Shown here: positions 11,621-22,431 of the stretch, piece by piece
Layout of the letters: every line of letters starts with the position of its first letter
Position numbering within the stretch: position 1 is the first letter of the stretch
NCBI GenBank assembly: GCA_002099365.1
Contig: MSED01000013.1
Location: 558,001-622,000 of the forward strand
Source of the DNA: Phialophora verrucosa
Lineage: Eukaryota > Ascomycota > Eurotiomycetes > Chaetothyriales > Herpotrichiellaceae
Reading direction: 5' to 3'
Length of the DNA: 64,000 bases
Position numbers and translations under genes: made by a program
Notes under the pieces: model-generated
Told to the model about the DNA's origin: nothing
The model's database searches: none
The model's input: only the letters and a program-made list of their open reading frames with translations

Positions 11621-12288
11621 GGTGGAGGACAGCAAGGACGCCGGAGAGGGGGATCCTGAGATCTGCAGTGAGGTTATTGAGCGCTCTTCACGGTGCGAGA
11701 GTCTCTTGACAGTGCTGGCTCAGAATGAAAATGTTGAGTTCAAACTCATGATCTGTCACATGCCACTCGTATAAATCCTTCTCAGCTCGCGCCCAGCAGA
11801 GCCACTCTGGTTTCATTTCTAGTTTTGTAAACTTGTTACACAGCCTAGGTGGCAGCTTCCTCGAAGGAGCAGCCATTCGCGGGGTTGCGACCAACACAAA
11901 CGCACATGAGCTGAAGGCCTAAACGACAAGCTGATGGTCGACTGCAGGAGAGCTGACTGCTAGGTGCCTGCCTGACTGAACCCTTGGATTGCCGAGCCAG
12001 TCAGCCTGGTGGGATTGCAAATGGTGGCTTGGCCCAAACAGATCATCCACGGAAACTTGCAGAAGTCGCCCTTGCGACTTCACCAATGTGACGAGCGTAG
12101 AACACCATGTTTGATCCTGTCACATCTGCGCCCGAGGGAAGTTGCAGATGGCGTCGATTGCAGGAGCTGAGCCGCCATGGAAGGAACATGTGACAGTCGC
12201 TGCCCTTTTAACGTGCCTCATCCGATCGTGACTTTCATCATGTTGTCTCAACTCTTGATCTCTCTGTAACTCCTCACTCACCGCAGTC
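11621..12288. promoter_or_regulatory. Shared intergenic region between two divergent heme-enzyme genes
   Basis: 668 bases separate the minus-strand ATG at 11620 from the plus-strand ATG at 12289. No ORF with coding character is present, so both promoters must lie here. I did not identify a specific transcription-factor site. Confidence 0.5.
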
Positions 12289-14415
12289 ATGGACGAAGCG
12301 GTTCGACCTAGCTACAAGGCCGGTCTTTTCGACCGCTTCACTGTCGCGCTCTTCCATCTCGTCAACAAATTCATTCCATGGCACAAACTCCCCAGCTTGA
12401 TCGGGGCTTTGAACCTGGAGGCAATGCGCGTCGAGCTTCGACAGTACAATTTGCACGATGTCTATCCCGATGGTTCTGCTCAAGGCACACAGGCGACCTG
12501 CCCCATGACCAGTACCCGGTTTGAAAAGGCACGCAACTCTGATGGCATGTTCAATTCCACCGAGATGCCTCTGATGGGCTGCACCAACATGCGCTTTGGT
12601 CGGAACTTTCCCAGAGCCTTCTGCCCCAAGCCGCACGAAGAAGATCTATGGAACCCAAACCCAAGAATGGTAAGTTCTGCAAGGTTCCATCTTTGACCTC
12701 CAAAGATGCCGCCGGCCACGTTTAGGCGAACGGTCTCGCACCTCCATGGCTACCCAGATTCGTGCTCCGCGCGATGGACCCCCAGCTCATGTGGATGGCT
12801 TGATGAGTGAGGAGACAAGCTAACAGCGTTGCGTTGGTTATGCTAGTTGAGCGAGCGTTTCATGAAACGAAAGGACTTCATCCCTGCTACCACCTTGAAT
12901 TTGTTGGCGGCAGCCTGGATTCAATTTCAAACTCACGATTGGTTCGTTCATGAGACCGTAAGTCGGATGCTCCTCGGCGATGCCGCCTATCTAGCTAACG
13001 TATGACAGAGTGATGAGATGTACAACATTGAACTACCTCCCGGAGATACATGGCGTGATGGCGAGAGGATGCAGATGCGGCTTGACAAAACGAAGCCAGA
13101 CAAGATCCTCAGCGACACCGACCACAAATCGCCAGGCTACAGGAATCTCAACACGGCCTGGTGGGATAGCTCGCAGATTTACGGCTCCGACGAAGGCGTG
13201 ACAAAGTCGCTGCGCAACATGGACAGTGACGGAAAGTTGACCCTCGCCAAGGACGGCCGCGAGCAGTTCCTTCCTCGTGACAAGAACGGGCTGCCAAAGA
13301 CTGGGTTCAACAACAACTGGTGGATAGGCATGGAGATCTTGCACACCCTGTTCGCATTGGAGCATAACTCCATCTGTGAGATGTTGCGCCGCAATTACCC
13401 AGACTGGACGGGCGACCAGATCTTTGACAAAGCCCGCCTGGTCAACTGCGCCCTCATGGCCAAGATCCACACCGTGGAATGGACACCTGCTATTCTAGGC
13501 CATCCGACGCTCCAAATCGCCATGAACGCGAATTGGTGGGGTCTCGTGGGCGAGAAATTGACCAAGTTACTCGGCCGCATTTCCAAGACCAGCGAAGTCA
13601 TCAGCGGGATCCCTGGCAGCGGCGTTGATCATCAAGGCGTACCTTACTCCCTGACTGAGGAATTCGTCTCCGTCTACCGCATGCATTCGCTTGTGCCGGA
13701 CAAGATTGCGTTCTTCGACGCTCACGATGGCCATCATCGCAAGACTATCCCCGTTGAAGACATGCTCTTCACGAAGGCACAAGACCCGCTTGACCCACCT
13801 GAGGATCTCAGCTTCGCCGACGCCTTCTATTCCTTCGGCATCAACTACCCTGGCGCAATCACGAACAATAACTACCCTGCCTTCCTGAGGCATTTGAAGG
13901 TGCCTTCGGACAGCTTTACCCGCGACATGGGCACCGTCGACCTTGTCCGCGACCGCGAACGTGGTGTGCCCCGGTATAATCAATTCCGCCGTCTGTTGCG
14001 CATGCCTGCCGCCAAAACCTTTGAAGAACTCACGGGCGGGAACAAAGCCCTCGCGGCGGAATTGTCAGACGCCTACAACGGGGACATCGAACTCGTCGAC
14101 ACCCTCATCGGTAGCCATTCTGAACCCCTCCCCAAGGGCTTCGGTTTCTCCGACACAGCGTTTAGGATCTTCATTCTCATGGCATCGCGCCGTCTCAAGA
14201 GCGACAGATTCATCGCTGGGCAATGGAATGCAGACATGTACACGAAAGAGGGTCTAGCCTGGGTGCAGAACAGTACCATGAAGGATGTACTCGGTCGACA
14301 TTTCCCCGAGTTGAAACCCGTGCTGAAGAACAGTAAGAACGCGTTTGCGCCGTGGACTATGTTAGACAAGAGCAAGGACTATGGCGGGATTGAGACCAAT
14401 GCACCAAAGAAGTGA
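12289..14415 (+). CDS. Fatty-acid alpha-dioxygenase-like heme protein (animal-peroxidase fold)
   Basis: Three exons: 12289-12669, 12847-12957 and 13009-14415 (donors GTAAGT and GTAAGT), giving 632 residues, close to plant alpha-dioxygenases. Visible family features: the distal-His segment QFQTHDW (His157), the helix LHTLFALEHNSICEML, and the segment VYRMHSLVPD, in which Tyr387 and His390 correspond to the catalytic tyrosine and proximal heme ligand. In plants these enzymes insert O2 at the alpha carbon of fatty acids, giving 2-hydroperoxides that decay to shortened aldehydes. No C-terminal P450 domain is present, so it is not a psi-factor (Ppo) oxygenase. The pairing with a peroxidase suggests oxylipin or fatty-acid oxidation, but this is inference. 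Confidence 0.88.
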
Positions 14416-14634
14416 AGCTGAGGAAGGGTGCGGACTGGGCTTCGAAATCCTATGATGAGAGCGATACTCTGTCGGTTACGCCCTGGTACGTCACTGAGCA
14501 TGATATAGCCAGTATGCTATAGCCAGCATTGCCTTTCCCACACAAACACGATGTCTTTGTCGCTCTTCAGCTTCCCGGCTGACGGGCTCAGTTGACTGAT
14601 TTCATAAGTTCCTATGCAAAACACCGGTAACCTG

Positions 14635-15978
14635 TTACTCCGGTGCATGGCCCTTCGTGCCCGTCTCCTTTGGCTTCGCTCCGGCAGCGACCTCCTCAAT
14701 TGCTTGGCCCAAAATGCCCAGGCCCTTGCTCATATCTTCTTGACTGATGTTCAGCGGCGGGATAAACCTCAAGGTATCGTAGATGCTCGTGGTCAAGATC
14801 AACATGTCCTTCTCCATACACTTGGCCTGCACTTTACTGGCGTAGCCGTGGCCACCAACGAATTCCATGGCTTGCATCAACCCCAGTCCGCGCACGTCGT
14901 AGACCAAGTGCGGGTACTTTGCCTTTGTGTCGCGTAGCATGGCGGCCATCTCCTGACCCCGCGCGTTCACGTTCTCGAGGATGCGTTCCTCGCGGAAAGC
15001 CTTGGCCACCGCGATGCCGGCGGCGCAGGAGACGGCGTTGCCGGCGTAGGTGCCGCCCATGGAGCCGGGCTTCTGTGTATCCATCAGCTCCTTGCGCGAG
15101 ACGATGCCGCTGAGCGGGAAGCCGTTGGCGATGCCTTTGGCCATGACGACCACGTCGGGCCGCACGCCCCAGTGCTCGATGGCGAACATCTTGCCCGTGC
15201 GGCCGAAGCCGGACTGCACCTCGTCGGCGACGAGGAGGATGCCGTGCTTGTCGCAGATGGCGCGCACGCGCTCGAGATAGCTGCGCGGCACGGGCACGTA
15301 GCCGCCCTCGCCCAGCACGGGCTCGATGACGATCGCCGCCGTGTCCGAGGGCGCCGACTCGCGCTGCAGCAGCAGCTCCAGCTGCGCCACGGGGTCCATA
15401 CAGCACGCCTCATAGCCATATTTCCCGTCGCCCGCGTGCGCGGCGATCCCACAGTGCGCACAGTCCGGGAACGGGACGGTAAACACGCCGCCCATCAACG
15501 GGCCATAGCCCTCCGAGTAGATGGTCTTGGAGCGCGTCATGGCCATGGTCCCGAACGTGCGGCCGTGGTACGAGCCTTGCATGACGACGATGTTCTGGCG
15601 GCGCGTGGCGTGCCGGGCCAGCTTCACCGCGGCCTCGACGGCCTCGCTGCCGGAATTCCAGAAGAAGAACGTGTCGAGGCTCGGGTGCGGCATCAGGGGC
15701 AGCAGCTGCTCGATCAGCTCGAGGTACGGCCGCTGGAACGCGATGTTGACCTGCGCGTGCACCACTTTCGCCGCCTGCGCCTGCGCCGCCCGCGTCACCC
15801 CTGGGTGGCAGTGGCCCAGGTTCGCGACCCCGATGCCGCACGTGAAGTCGAGCATTCTGCGGCCCGACGCCATCGTCACGTACGACCCGCTGCCGGAGTC
15901 GATGACTTCGGTGGCGAGCCGCCCGATGCCTCGCGCGACGTGCCGGGTGCCGAACTCGGCGAGGTTGCGGATTGACAT
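14635..15978 (-). CDS. Class III PLP aminotransferase (4-aminobutyrate aminotransferase-like)
   Basis: One intronless frame of 447 residues with ATG at 15978. Fold-type I class III features are present: NSGSEAVEAAVKLAR (cofactor phosphate binding), GSYHGRT, the acidic motif VADEVQSGFGRTG, and the PLP lysine at about 281 in VVVMAKGIANGFPLSG. The length matches GABA and related omega-aminotransferases, which move an amino group to 2-oxoglutarate or pyruvate. The region 14900-15900 is clearly more GC-rich than its neighbours, and no mitochondrial presequence is obvious, which distinguishes it from the housekeeping mitochondrial/cytosolic GABA transaminase. It converges with the dioxygenase gene (219 bases between stops). 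It could equally act on other omega-amino acids. Confidence 0.88.
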   Translation of the reverse strand: MSIRNLAEFGTRHVARGIGRLATEVIDSGSGSYVTMASGRRMLDFTCGIGVANLGHCHPGVTRAAQAQAAKVVHAQVNIAFQRPYLELIEQLLPLMPHPSLDTFFFWNSGSEAVEAAVKLARHATRRQNIVVMQGSYHGRTFGTMAMTRSKTIYSEGYGPLMGGVFTVPFPDCAHCGIAAHAGDGKYGYEACCMDPVAQLELLLQRESAPSDTAAIVIEPVLGEGGYVPVPRSYLERVRAICDKHGILLVADEVQSGFGRTGKMFAIEHWGVRPDVVVMAKGIANGFPLSGIVSRKELMDTQKPGSMGGTYAGNAVSCAAGIAVAKAFREERILENVNARGQEMAAMLRDTKAKYPHLVYDVRGLGLMQAMEFVGGHGYASKVQAKCMEKDMLILTTSIYDTLRFIPPLNISQEDMSKGLGILGQAIEEVAAGAKPKETGTKGHAPE

Positions 15979-16604
15979 GTTAGTGGTCGTAAGTAGGTAC
16001 TGTATGTCGCGACAGCCGGGGTCTGGTAATATTCAAGCGCTGCCGACGACGGGCCTGCGAACGAACCACGCCTGCCTAGTGCGTGTGACTGCGTGACTGT
16101 GACCTGATGGCCAAGCGATTTCTGGGCCCTAAATGAAATGGCAATGTCAATGTCAAGGTCAATAGGAAAATAATCCTTCCAGCTTGAAAAAGATGCGTGC
16201 ATACATCATGGTGGGTGCTGATTACGTTTATGCGCGACACCATTGGCTGGCAGCGGCCGTGCGCGCCTTCGATGCAGGGAAAAGGTCTGAGCTCCGTCTG
16301 GCTTACTGTGTACATTCGAGTCCTCTGAGGGGCAGTCATTCAATGTTAGTGGCATGTCTAGAACAGGCGATGTGCGATGCTCGTGCTCTGCTAAGGTCCT
16401 CACTTGCTCGAAACCCCGTCGTGTGAAATCTAGTGGCATATTTTCTGTGTAGAGCACCGATTGAGGTGGCGAACGGATCAGACATGGATTCTGGTTATCG
16501 ACATCTGGAATAGATTATCCCACATCGTCTACTGGCTCAGTTTAAACGCTTGCAACCGATGCCGCCACAGCGAAGACCACCACATCGCGGCTCGTTAGCC
16601 TGGA
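15979..16604. other. Intergenic interval without supported gene
   Basis: It holds the promoter of the minus-strand aminotransferase and the 3' side of the MFS gene. No coding frame. Confidence 0.5.
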
Positions 16605-18638
16605 TCAAGCCTTCACCGGCTCAACCTTGTCGATGTGCTCAACCGTCGCCTCAACCTTCTCAGTCATCAGCTCCTTGACTCCCTTCAAGAACCAAATGCC
16701 TACGAGAGCAAGCACTACGAAGGGGATGATGCTCGCCCAAGCCAGGCGGTACGCACGAGCATAGGCCCAGTGGCTGGCGTCAACTGTCTTGTCGATAATA
16801 GTCGCATTGATTCCCGGCACGTCTGTGAGCCCAGCTCCTGTAGCCAGTGCTGAGAGCAAAGCAGGGAGAGATGATTCGGGCAGGCCTGCTTCGACTGCGA
16901 CATTGCCGACTTTTGTCCCGTACGATTTGAGCTTTCCGTTGATGATGGCGTCAAGGACCGCCGAGCCGAATGCGCCTCCAATGGCACGGGCGGAGAATCC
17001 AAGACCTGTTGCCGTGGAGAGGAATGCGTGAGGAGATGTGAATTGGATCAAAGCAACGATGAGCGTGAGGGGGCCGGATTGGCCAAAGCCCGAGAGCACG
17101 TTGATGCCGTACTGTGCTTTGTTCCAGCTGGGTGTGATGACTGAGTAAAGAATGCAGCTGATTGAAAAGGTTAGTAGAGTCAGGGACGAGGGGAGACAGC
17201 ATGACTCACACGACGAGGAACACCGAAAATGTGACGATCAACGGACTCTTCAGATCCTTGTACTTGGTCGCATATAGTCTGCGAGTGCTCGTCAGCCATT
17301 GCAGAGCGGTCACGTTCGGTGCAACACTCACGTTATCGGAATGGACGCGAACATGCTGACCAGACTGTAAGACAGTTGGCGGATGGATATCTTCCACGCA
17401 TTGGTTTGGAAACCGAGATTCAGCACGATTTGAGGCGTCACGCTGTTCACTGCCGAGTAGAAGATCCACCCCTCGACGCCGAAGGAGAATACAGATAACG
17501 CAAAGTTGGGAGACCCCTTGAAGAAGACATGGGCCACGATGCCGTCATCTCGACCTTTCCATTCTGAAGAGTAATGTTAGCACGACTGAAAGCGGAAGTT
17601 TGGTCAGGGGACGCTGTTCCATACCGTAAAGACAAAAGAGCAGCAGGAAACCAAGACCAATGCCTAATGGAGCAGCAACGTGGACATCCGACCATGGGTA
17701 GGCTCCACCAGCCCAATCCAGAGCGAGCAAAAGCAGGGTGCATGCGACAATGAAAAGAGAGGACCCAATGGGATCAATGGCCCAGATATACTGTTTCAAG
17801 GACATCTTCGGGTAGTCCGAGCGTCGTGTGGGGTGGTAGAAGAAGAGAAGGCCGAAGAAGGTTGCCAAATGGAATGCCGCCTGCATCCAGAAGATGTCCC
17901 GCCAGCCCGATGGACTCTGATTCGTGACACCGCCGGCGCCGAGACCTCCAACGCTACAGGCCGTTAGCCATAGGCATAATCATGGGGTCGGGGGCTTAAC
18001 TTACAGTCCGCCTACCGCACCTCCTAAGAAAGCAAAGCCGTTGGCGAGCGCTCTGTACTTGAGCGGCAAGACCTCGCTGGGGATGGCTTGGACAATTGCA
18101 ATCGTGCTCAAAGTTGTGCCGATGAGGATACCGCCTCCGATCAGCATCGACATTGACGTTGCTTTGGCTGACATGACAGCTCCTCCGAAGGCGATCAATG
18201 GAGGGATGGAGGCCAGCCATTTGCGGTCAAGGACATCGCTCAGTCGACCAACAATCGGGGACAGCACAGATTGCATGAGCAAAGGACCCTCTGTCACGCC
18301 ACGATTAGCCGCCATGGTCCGGTACAGATGAACTTTGACTCACGAATAATCCAGCCAGCCAGCGGAGCATCGCCGAGATCTCGAATAATAAATGCAATGA
18401 CGGACCCAGCGGCAACCACGACGAAGACTTGAGCCATGATGGCGAAGCAGGTGACGAAGACGACAAGCCATGATCGCCAGCTCAGGTTGATGTGCTCGGC
18501 CTCGTTCAGCTCTTGGATGTGTAGCGCAGGAGGTTCGAACTCTGCAGCCCGTTGCCTCTCACGCTCACGCTGAAGCTCATCGGCGTGGGCTGCATTTTCA
18601 ATGACTTCAGTGGTCTGTGAAACGTCCTTCTCGGCCAT
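16605..18638 (-). CDS. MFS transporter of the TRI12 (fungal efflux pump) type
   Basis: Six exons in order: 18638-18344, 18290-18005, 17953-17625, 17563-17332, 17278-17210 and 17157-16605. All junctions keep frame with GT-AG borders, giving 587 residues. The N-terminus is acidic and cytosolic, with multiple hydrophobic helices from about residue 55. Recognisable family segments are GWIIQGPLLMQSVLSPIVGR with LSDVLDRKW (MFS loop 2-3 motif) and GGAVGGLVGGLGAGGV. Order, length and the late extracellular loop before the last helix fit the TRI12/siderophore branch of the 14-helix MFS, which exports toxins or transports iron chelates across the plasma membrane. Its place next to oxidative-metabolism genes suggests export of a metabolite, but the substrate cannot be told. 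Confidence 0.9.
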
Positions 18639-20061
18639 GTTGCTGGCTGGACACGTTCTTCTTCACGGATAATGGGGAAGAGAGAGGAAGTTGGGGGTTA
18701 AAACGGGAAATTATGTCCTGCCAACATATCTCCTGCAAGATATACGCGAACCACCGGTCCGGTACGATTGCCAGTCGCGTCCTTCGTTCACGGTCTAGCC
18801 ACCTCGTTATGCCCCGGCAGTTGGTCTGGAGACGCCCACCGGGCGGACTCCGTCAATCTTCTCCGCAACAAACGAGCGTATCTGGAGTGAGGCTGGAGTA
18901 ATTTGGAGAAACTAGTCAGTAATGGGATACTCCCTCGCTGCAGGGAGAACAGAGCCGCCAATCGTTTCAGCAGTGGGCTTAAATCAAGGGGGGTATTTTC
19001 CGGCCGCCAGTCGTCCGCGCCGCCGCACGTGGTGATTTTTCGGCACCGGCTGCAAAGCTAGCCACAGGAAAGTAATCAGAGCGATACCCAGAACGAGCCA
19101 GCCAATTCTGGGATGAAAGAAACCAGAAGTCCCATGATGCCGCGAGAGGAAAAGAGTCGAGAGTCAGCGGTGGGTAAAATCCACCCAACCACGCCCCCCA
19201 AGGACACAATGGAAGGAAGCGGTGGGATTTTGCGGAGAAGCTTGTGTATGCTTGTGGGGTTGGAAGCTCTTAATTTGGACGACATCCATCCGTCTGTGTT
19301 CCTCGGTTATATATTTATCTCAGAAGGGAGAATGCAAGTTACCGGCGAGAGGCTCCTAGCGGTGCAATCTTATTAAGCACGATTCTTAGCTTTGAAATTC
19401 TTTGACTCTGTAGTCGTCGTTGCAGACAACAGCGATTACGTCAAGGCGTGACTGACTGTGGGAGGAGCTACCAAGACCGAGGTCGCTGCTTCACGGGATA
19501 GTCGATCCTCGTCGTCGATGTTCCAATTGATTAACCCCCGTACCCTCATGACCACAATCGGAGTGTAAGGTGGAGGTGAATCAATTGCCTTTGATGTCCG
19601 AGGCCACGGTAAGGGTGAGGCAGATATTGAAGAACTGATTTGTGAATTGGTGACCTTGTTTCCTCACTGGATGCCGAACCTGTTACGATGCAATGTTCTC
19701 TTCGTCGGCATCATTCATTTGGCCATCTTAACTCACTACCTCCGTGAACTTTTCCGCTCTCGAGTCACACCTCGCCAGACCTCACCCGGATTTTCCAGAT
19801 CGCTATTTGTCTTACTGGACACGTTTGATATCTGCTTCTGGTCAATCGTCACACAATCCATCAGTCTTCCCAGGATCCGATACCGAAGCCAAAGACAGTA
19901 CCCCAACTAATTCTAGCGGACTACTAATATCCAGAATACACAACGCGGGAGACTTGGGAGATCACTCTGCGGGTACCTTTCAAGTTGTCGTCCGGCTCAG
20001 CCAACGCGTCCTTGAATGATTCGAGCAAATTCAACCTGAAGTGCACCCTGCAATTTTTGGA
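18639..20061. other. Divergent intergenic region
   Basis: 1.4 kb between the ATG of the MFS gene (minus) and the ATG at 20062 (plus). Only short, non-credible frames are seen, so it should contain both promoters. Confidence 0.5.
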
Positions 20062-20869
20062 ATGGAGACCCCTACACCGATTTCGAGCAAAGACCGGATG
20101 TCGATGAGCGCGGCATTGGGAACCTCCACAGTCACGGCTCTACCCAATCGCAGATCGTTCGTCAGCGCGCCACGGGCCAAATCCAGCCCATCAGACAAGG
20201 ACTTTGGTGACATTATACACGAAGGAGCCCCGGCAATCCAAGCTGCGCCAGCGCCGCCTCAGCCTCTAGGAAAGCGACGTGTCCCCAGCGCGAGCAAGGA
20301 CGAGTGGGCGGACAGCAGCGGCGATGAGTTGCCTGTACGTGTGAATGGCGTGGAGGCTACCGCAAGCGAGTATTTTCAGTCCGTCAAAACCCACAGCTCC
20401 AACGGCAATTCACGCAAGAAGGCAAAGACCACGGCTGTCAAGAGAGATCCGCGGTACCACAGAATGTCCGAACCGAAGCAGGCATCTCCTAAACCGCTGT
20501 CAATGTCGAGTACGCTCTGCACTTTGTGTGATCAGTAGGGAGAGATATGCTAACATAGACGCGCTAGAGACTGCCGTTGACTTCCGTGACCGAAGGGATG
20601 CTGAGAAGTCGTACAAGGAGAAGGTTCGCGCATACATCGACAAAGACATCCTTAAACGCGTCGACTCCGAGGGTGGGATCACGCCAACGGGAAGATTTTA
20701 CAAGGCTGTTTGTATGATGATGGAGCGGAGACTGGGTCAGCCGAAGCAGGTCGTTACATCCTCTGCAGACAGCTCTGGGAATTCTACTGAGATCGCAAGA
20801 TTGAAAGCGGAGAATCAAAAGCTGAGACAGGTAATTCAGGACGCTTCGGAAGCTCTGGGACATACTTGA
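20062..20869 (+). CDS. Unrecognised protein with C-terminal coiled coil (252 aa)
   Basis: Two exons: 20062-20509 and 20559-20869. The 49-base intron has donor GTACGC, branch TGCTAAC and acceptor ATAG, and the frame is kept across it. Residues 1-140 are low complexity, rich in Ser, Pro and Ala, with basic stretches (SRKKAKTTAVKRDPRYHR) that could be a nuclear localisation signal. The second half is charged and helical: DFRDRRDAEKSYKEKVRAYI, then GITPTGRFYKAVCMMMERRL, then a short leucine-zipper-like end (IARLKAENQKLRQVIQDA). I do not recognise a named family. The design suggests a nuclear or scaffold protein that dimerises through its C-terminus. Confidence 0.7.
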
Positions 20870-21175
20870 GCTTGAAAGTGTTTGCTATCCTAGAGTACGG
20901 GCGAGCTTCTGTACATGTGCGAAAGGGGAGAGACATGGGGTTGTGGTTCGACGTTGCATCTGAGGGAGACATTGGCCGGCGGCATTTGAGCGTTGAGCGT
21001 GGACATGGGCACCATTTGAAGGTTTAACTGGCATCACTCGAGACGTCTGCAAGGAGCGACAAATGAACCAATGCAGCCATTGTTGACATGCTGCGTTCTA
21101 GTCTATTCCAGCCAGGCTGTGCTCTGAATTCGGAACCAACATGATTCTAAGCCTCAACGTGCACCACGTTCACGA

Positions 21176-21715
21176 TCATAACTTCGCGTCCCGACCTTTA
21201 CTCGACAACACCGCCTTATCATGCACACACGTCACGCACAGCTTCCCTTCCTCATTATACACCTTCCCTATGATATTTGCCGTATTCCGCCCCGCGGCAT
21301 GGACCTCACAATCGACGATGACCTTGGCGCCCATGGGCACGGGCCGAAGATAACTCATGGTAATCGTCCGACTGACGTGTCCCCCGTCCAGGAATCCCTC
21401 CTTGGCAATAGTCACCAACGCCGTGGATGTCAGATTGTCAAGCAGAGTGGCGGCGGCGCCACCGTGCAGGTTCCCGGCCTTGTTGCACAGTTCTGATCCG
21501 ATGACGAGGGACCATTTCGTTCGGTTGGGCGTGGCTTCCAGCAGTTTGGCGGAGCTGTGTCTTAGCGAGAACGTGTCGAAGCCGAAGAAATCTGGGTCGT
21601 CGGTTATCGATCGCTCGAGGGCCATCACGCGCTCTTTAAGCGGGAGTTCCAGGAAGTTCCCGTACTTTTGGAACACGGCCTTGTGAGGATTCATTGGTTC
21701 AGGTTTTTTGGACAT
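21176..21715 (-). CDS. Hotdog-fold acyl-CoA thioesterase (PaaI / ACOT13-like)
   Basis: The ATG at 21715 (MSKKPEP) gives 179 residues; the frame is open further upstream but that part has no coding character. The central motif GNLHGGAAATLLDNLTSTAL is the catalytic helix of the 4HBT/PaaI hotdog family, preceded by CNKAG and followed by the strands SRTITMSYLRPVPMGAKVIV. Members hydrolyse acyl-CoA or aryl-CoA thioesters as dimers or tetramers. No targeting signal is seen, so a cytosolic location is likely. No introns. It converges with the gene ending at 20869. Confidence 0.85.
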   Translation of the reverse strand: MSKKPEPMNPHKAVFQKYGNFLELPLKERVMALERSITDDPDFFGFDTFSLRHSSAKLLEATPNRTKWSLVIGSELCNKAGNLHGGAAATLLDNLTSTALVTIAKEGFLDGGHVSRTITMSYLRPVPMGAKVIVDCEVHAAGRNTANIIGKVYNEEGKLCVTCVHDKAVLSSKGRDAKL

Positions 21716-22431
21716 GGTGGTCGATCTTGTTGTGATTCTGGTGCGGCCCCCTTGTTCTGATTTGGGGTGGTTCAGGCTTTGGAGGATTGAAGCACAACTA
21801 TGCTGAACAGGCAAAAATAACTGTATATGTATTTCTGGGCAACAGATTGTAAGAACGTCAGCCGAGTCTATAGAACCGGAAGACCTTTTCTTCATTCAAC
21901 ATTTCCAGGAGAAAACTAAGCCGGCTAGGTCAAGTCAGAACCAGCGGCGAGGTCTACGATGCCCTGTGCCGAGGTACAATCCAAGCCTAAAATCACGTTG
22001 AGATAAGCGATAAGCCAAGCGGCGATGGCCACTTCGGGCTCCGTGGTTGCATTATTCGGGGCCGTGAACTGAAGCAAGATGCACAAGTTCCAGCAGCTCG
22101 TCATTGGCCTACAAGACGCTCGCCGCAGCTCCTTGGAGAAGGAATGATGACCTGCCCAAGCGGATAACTGCAAACCGGCAGATCCCAATCGGTAGCAGGA
22201 CGCATAATGCTTTTGAGACGCGCCTGGCAGCCAGGCCTCACCTCAGCCTGAGAGACTCGCCCAGCATTTCAACCATCACCTGCTTTTCGATTCTGGCTTC
22301 TCGAAGTCTGACATCCACATTCACTCCCTCGATCCACCACCTTGTTTCAGCCTTTCCACATACGTTCTGCCCCTCCCTGAGCCCTATCTCCTCCCACTTG
22401 ACCATGGTCTCGCAGGGGAGATATCATTGCT
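21716..22431. other. Divergent intergenic region with a CT-rich leader
   Basis: It lies between the thioesterase ATG (minus) and the ATG at 22432. An out-of-frame ATG at 22404, in a good context (ACCATGG), opens a frame that overlaps the main start and ends at 22454. A possible acceptor (TCTCGCAG) falls between them, so a 5' UTR intron could remove it. Confidence 0.45.

Noticed and set aside
12289..14415. Possibility of a psi-factor (Ppo) oxygenase
   Set aside because: Ppo proteins are about 1100 residues with a C-terminal P450-like domain; this one ends at 632 residues and has the YRMH motif of alpha-dioxygenases.
15172..15975. 267-codon plus-strand frame opposite the aminotransferase
   Set aside because: Antisense shadow in a GC-rich gene (Arg/His/Ala-rich), with no start context.
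10835..18638. Possibility of a complete secondary-metabolite cluster
   Set aside because: No PKS, NRPS, terpene cyclase or pathway regulator is visible, so only a loose metabolic grouping is supported.
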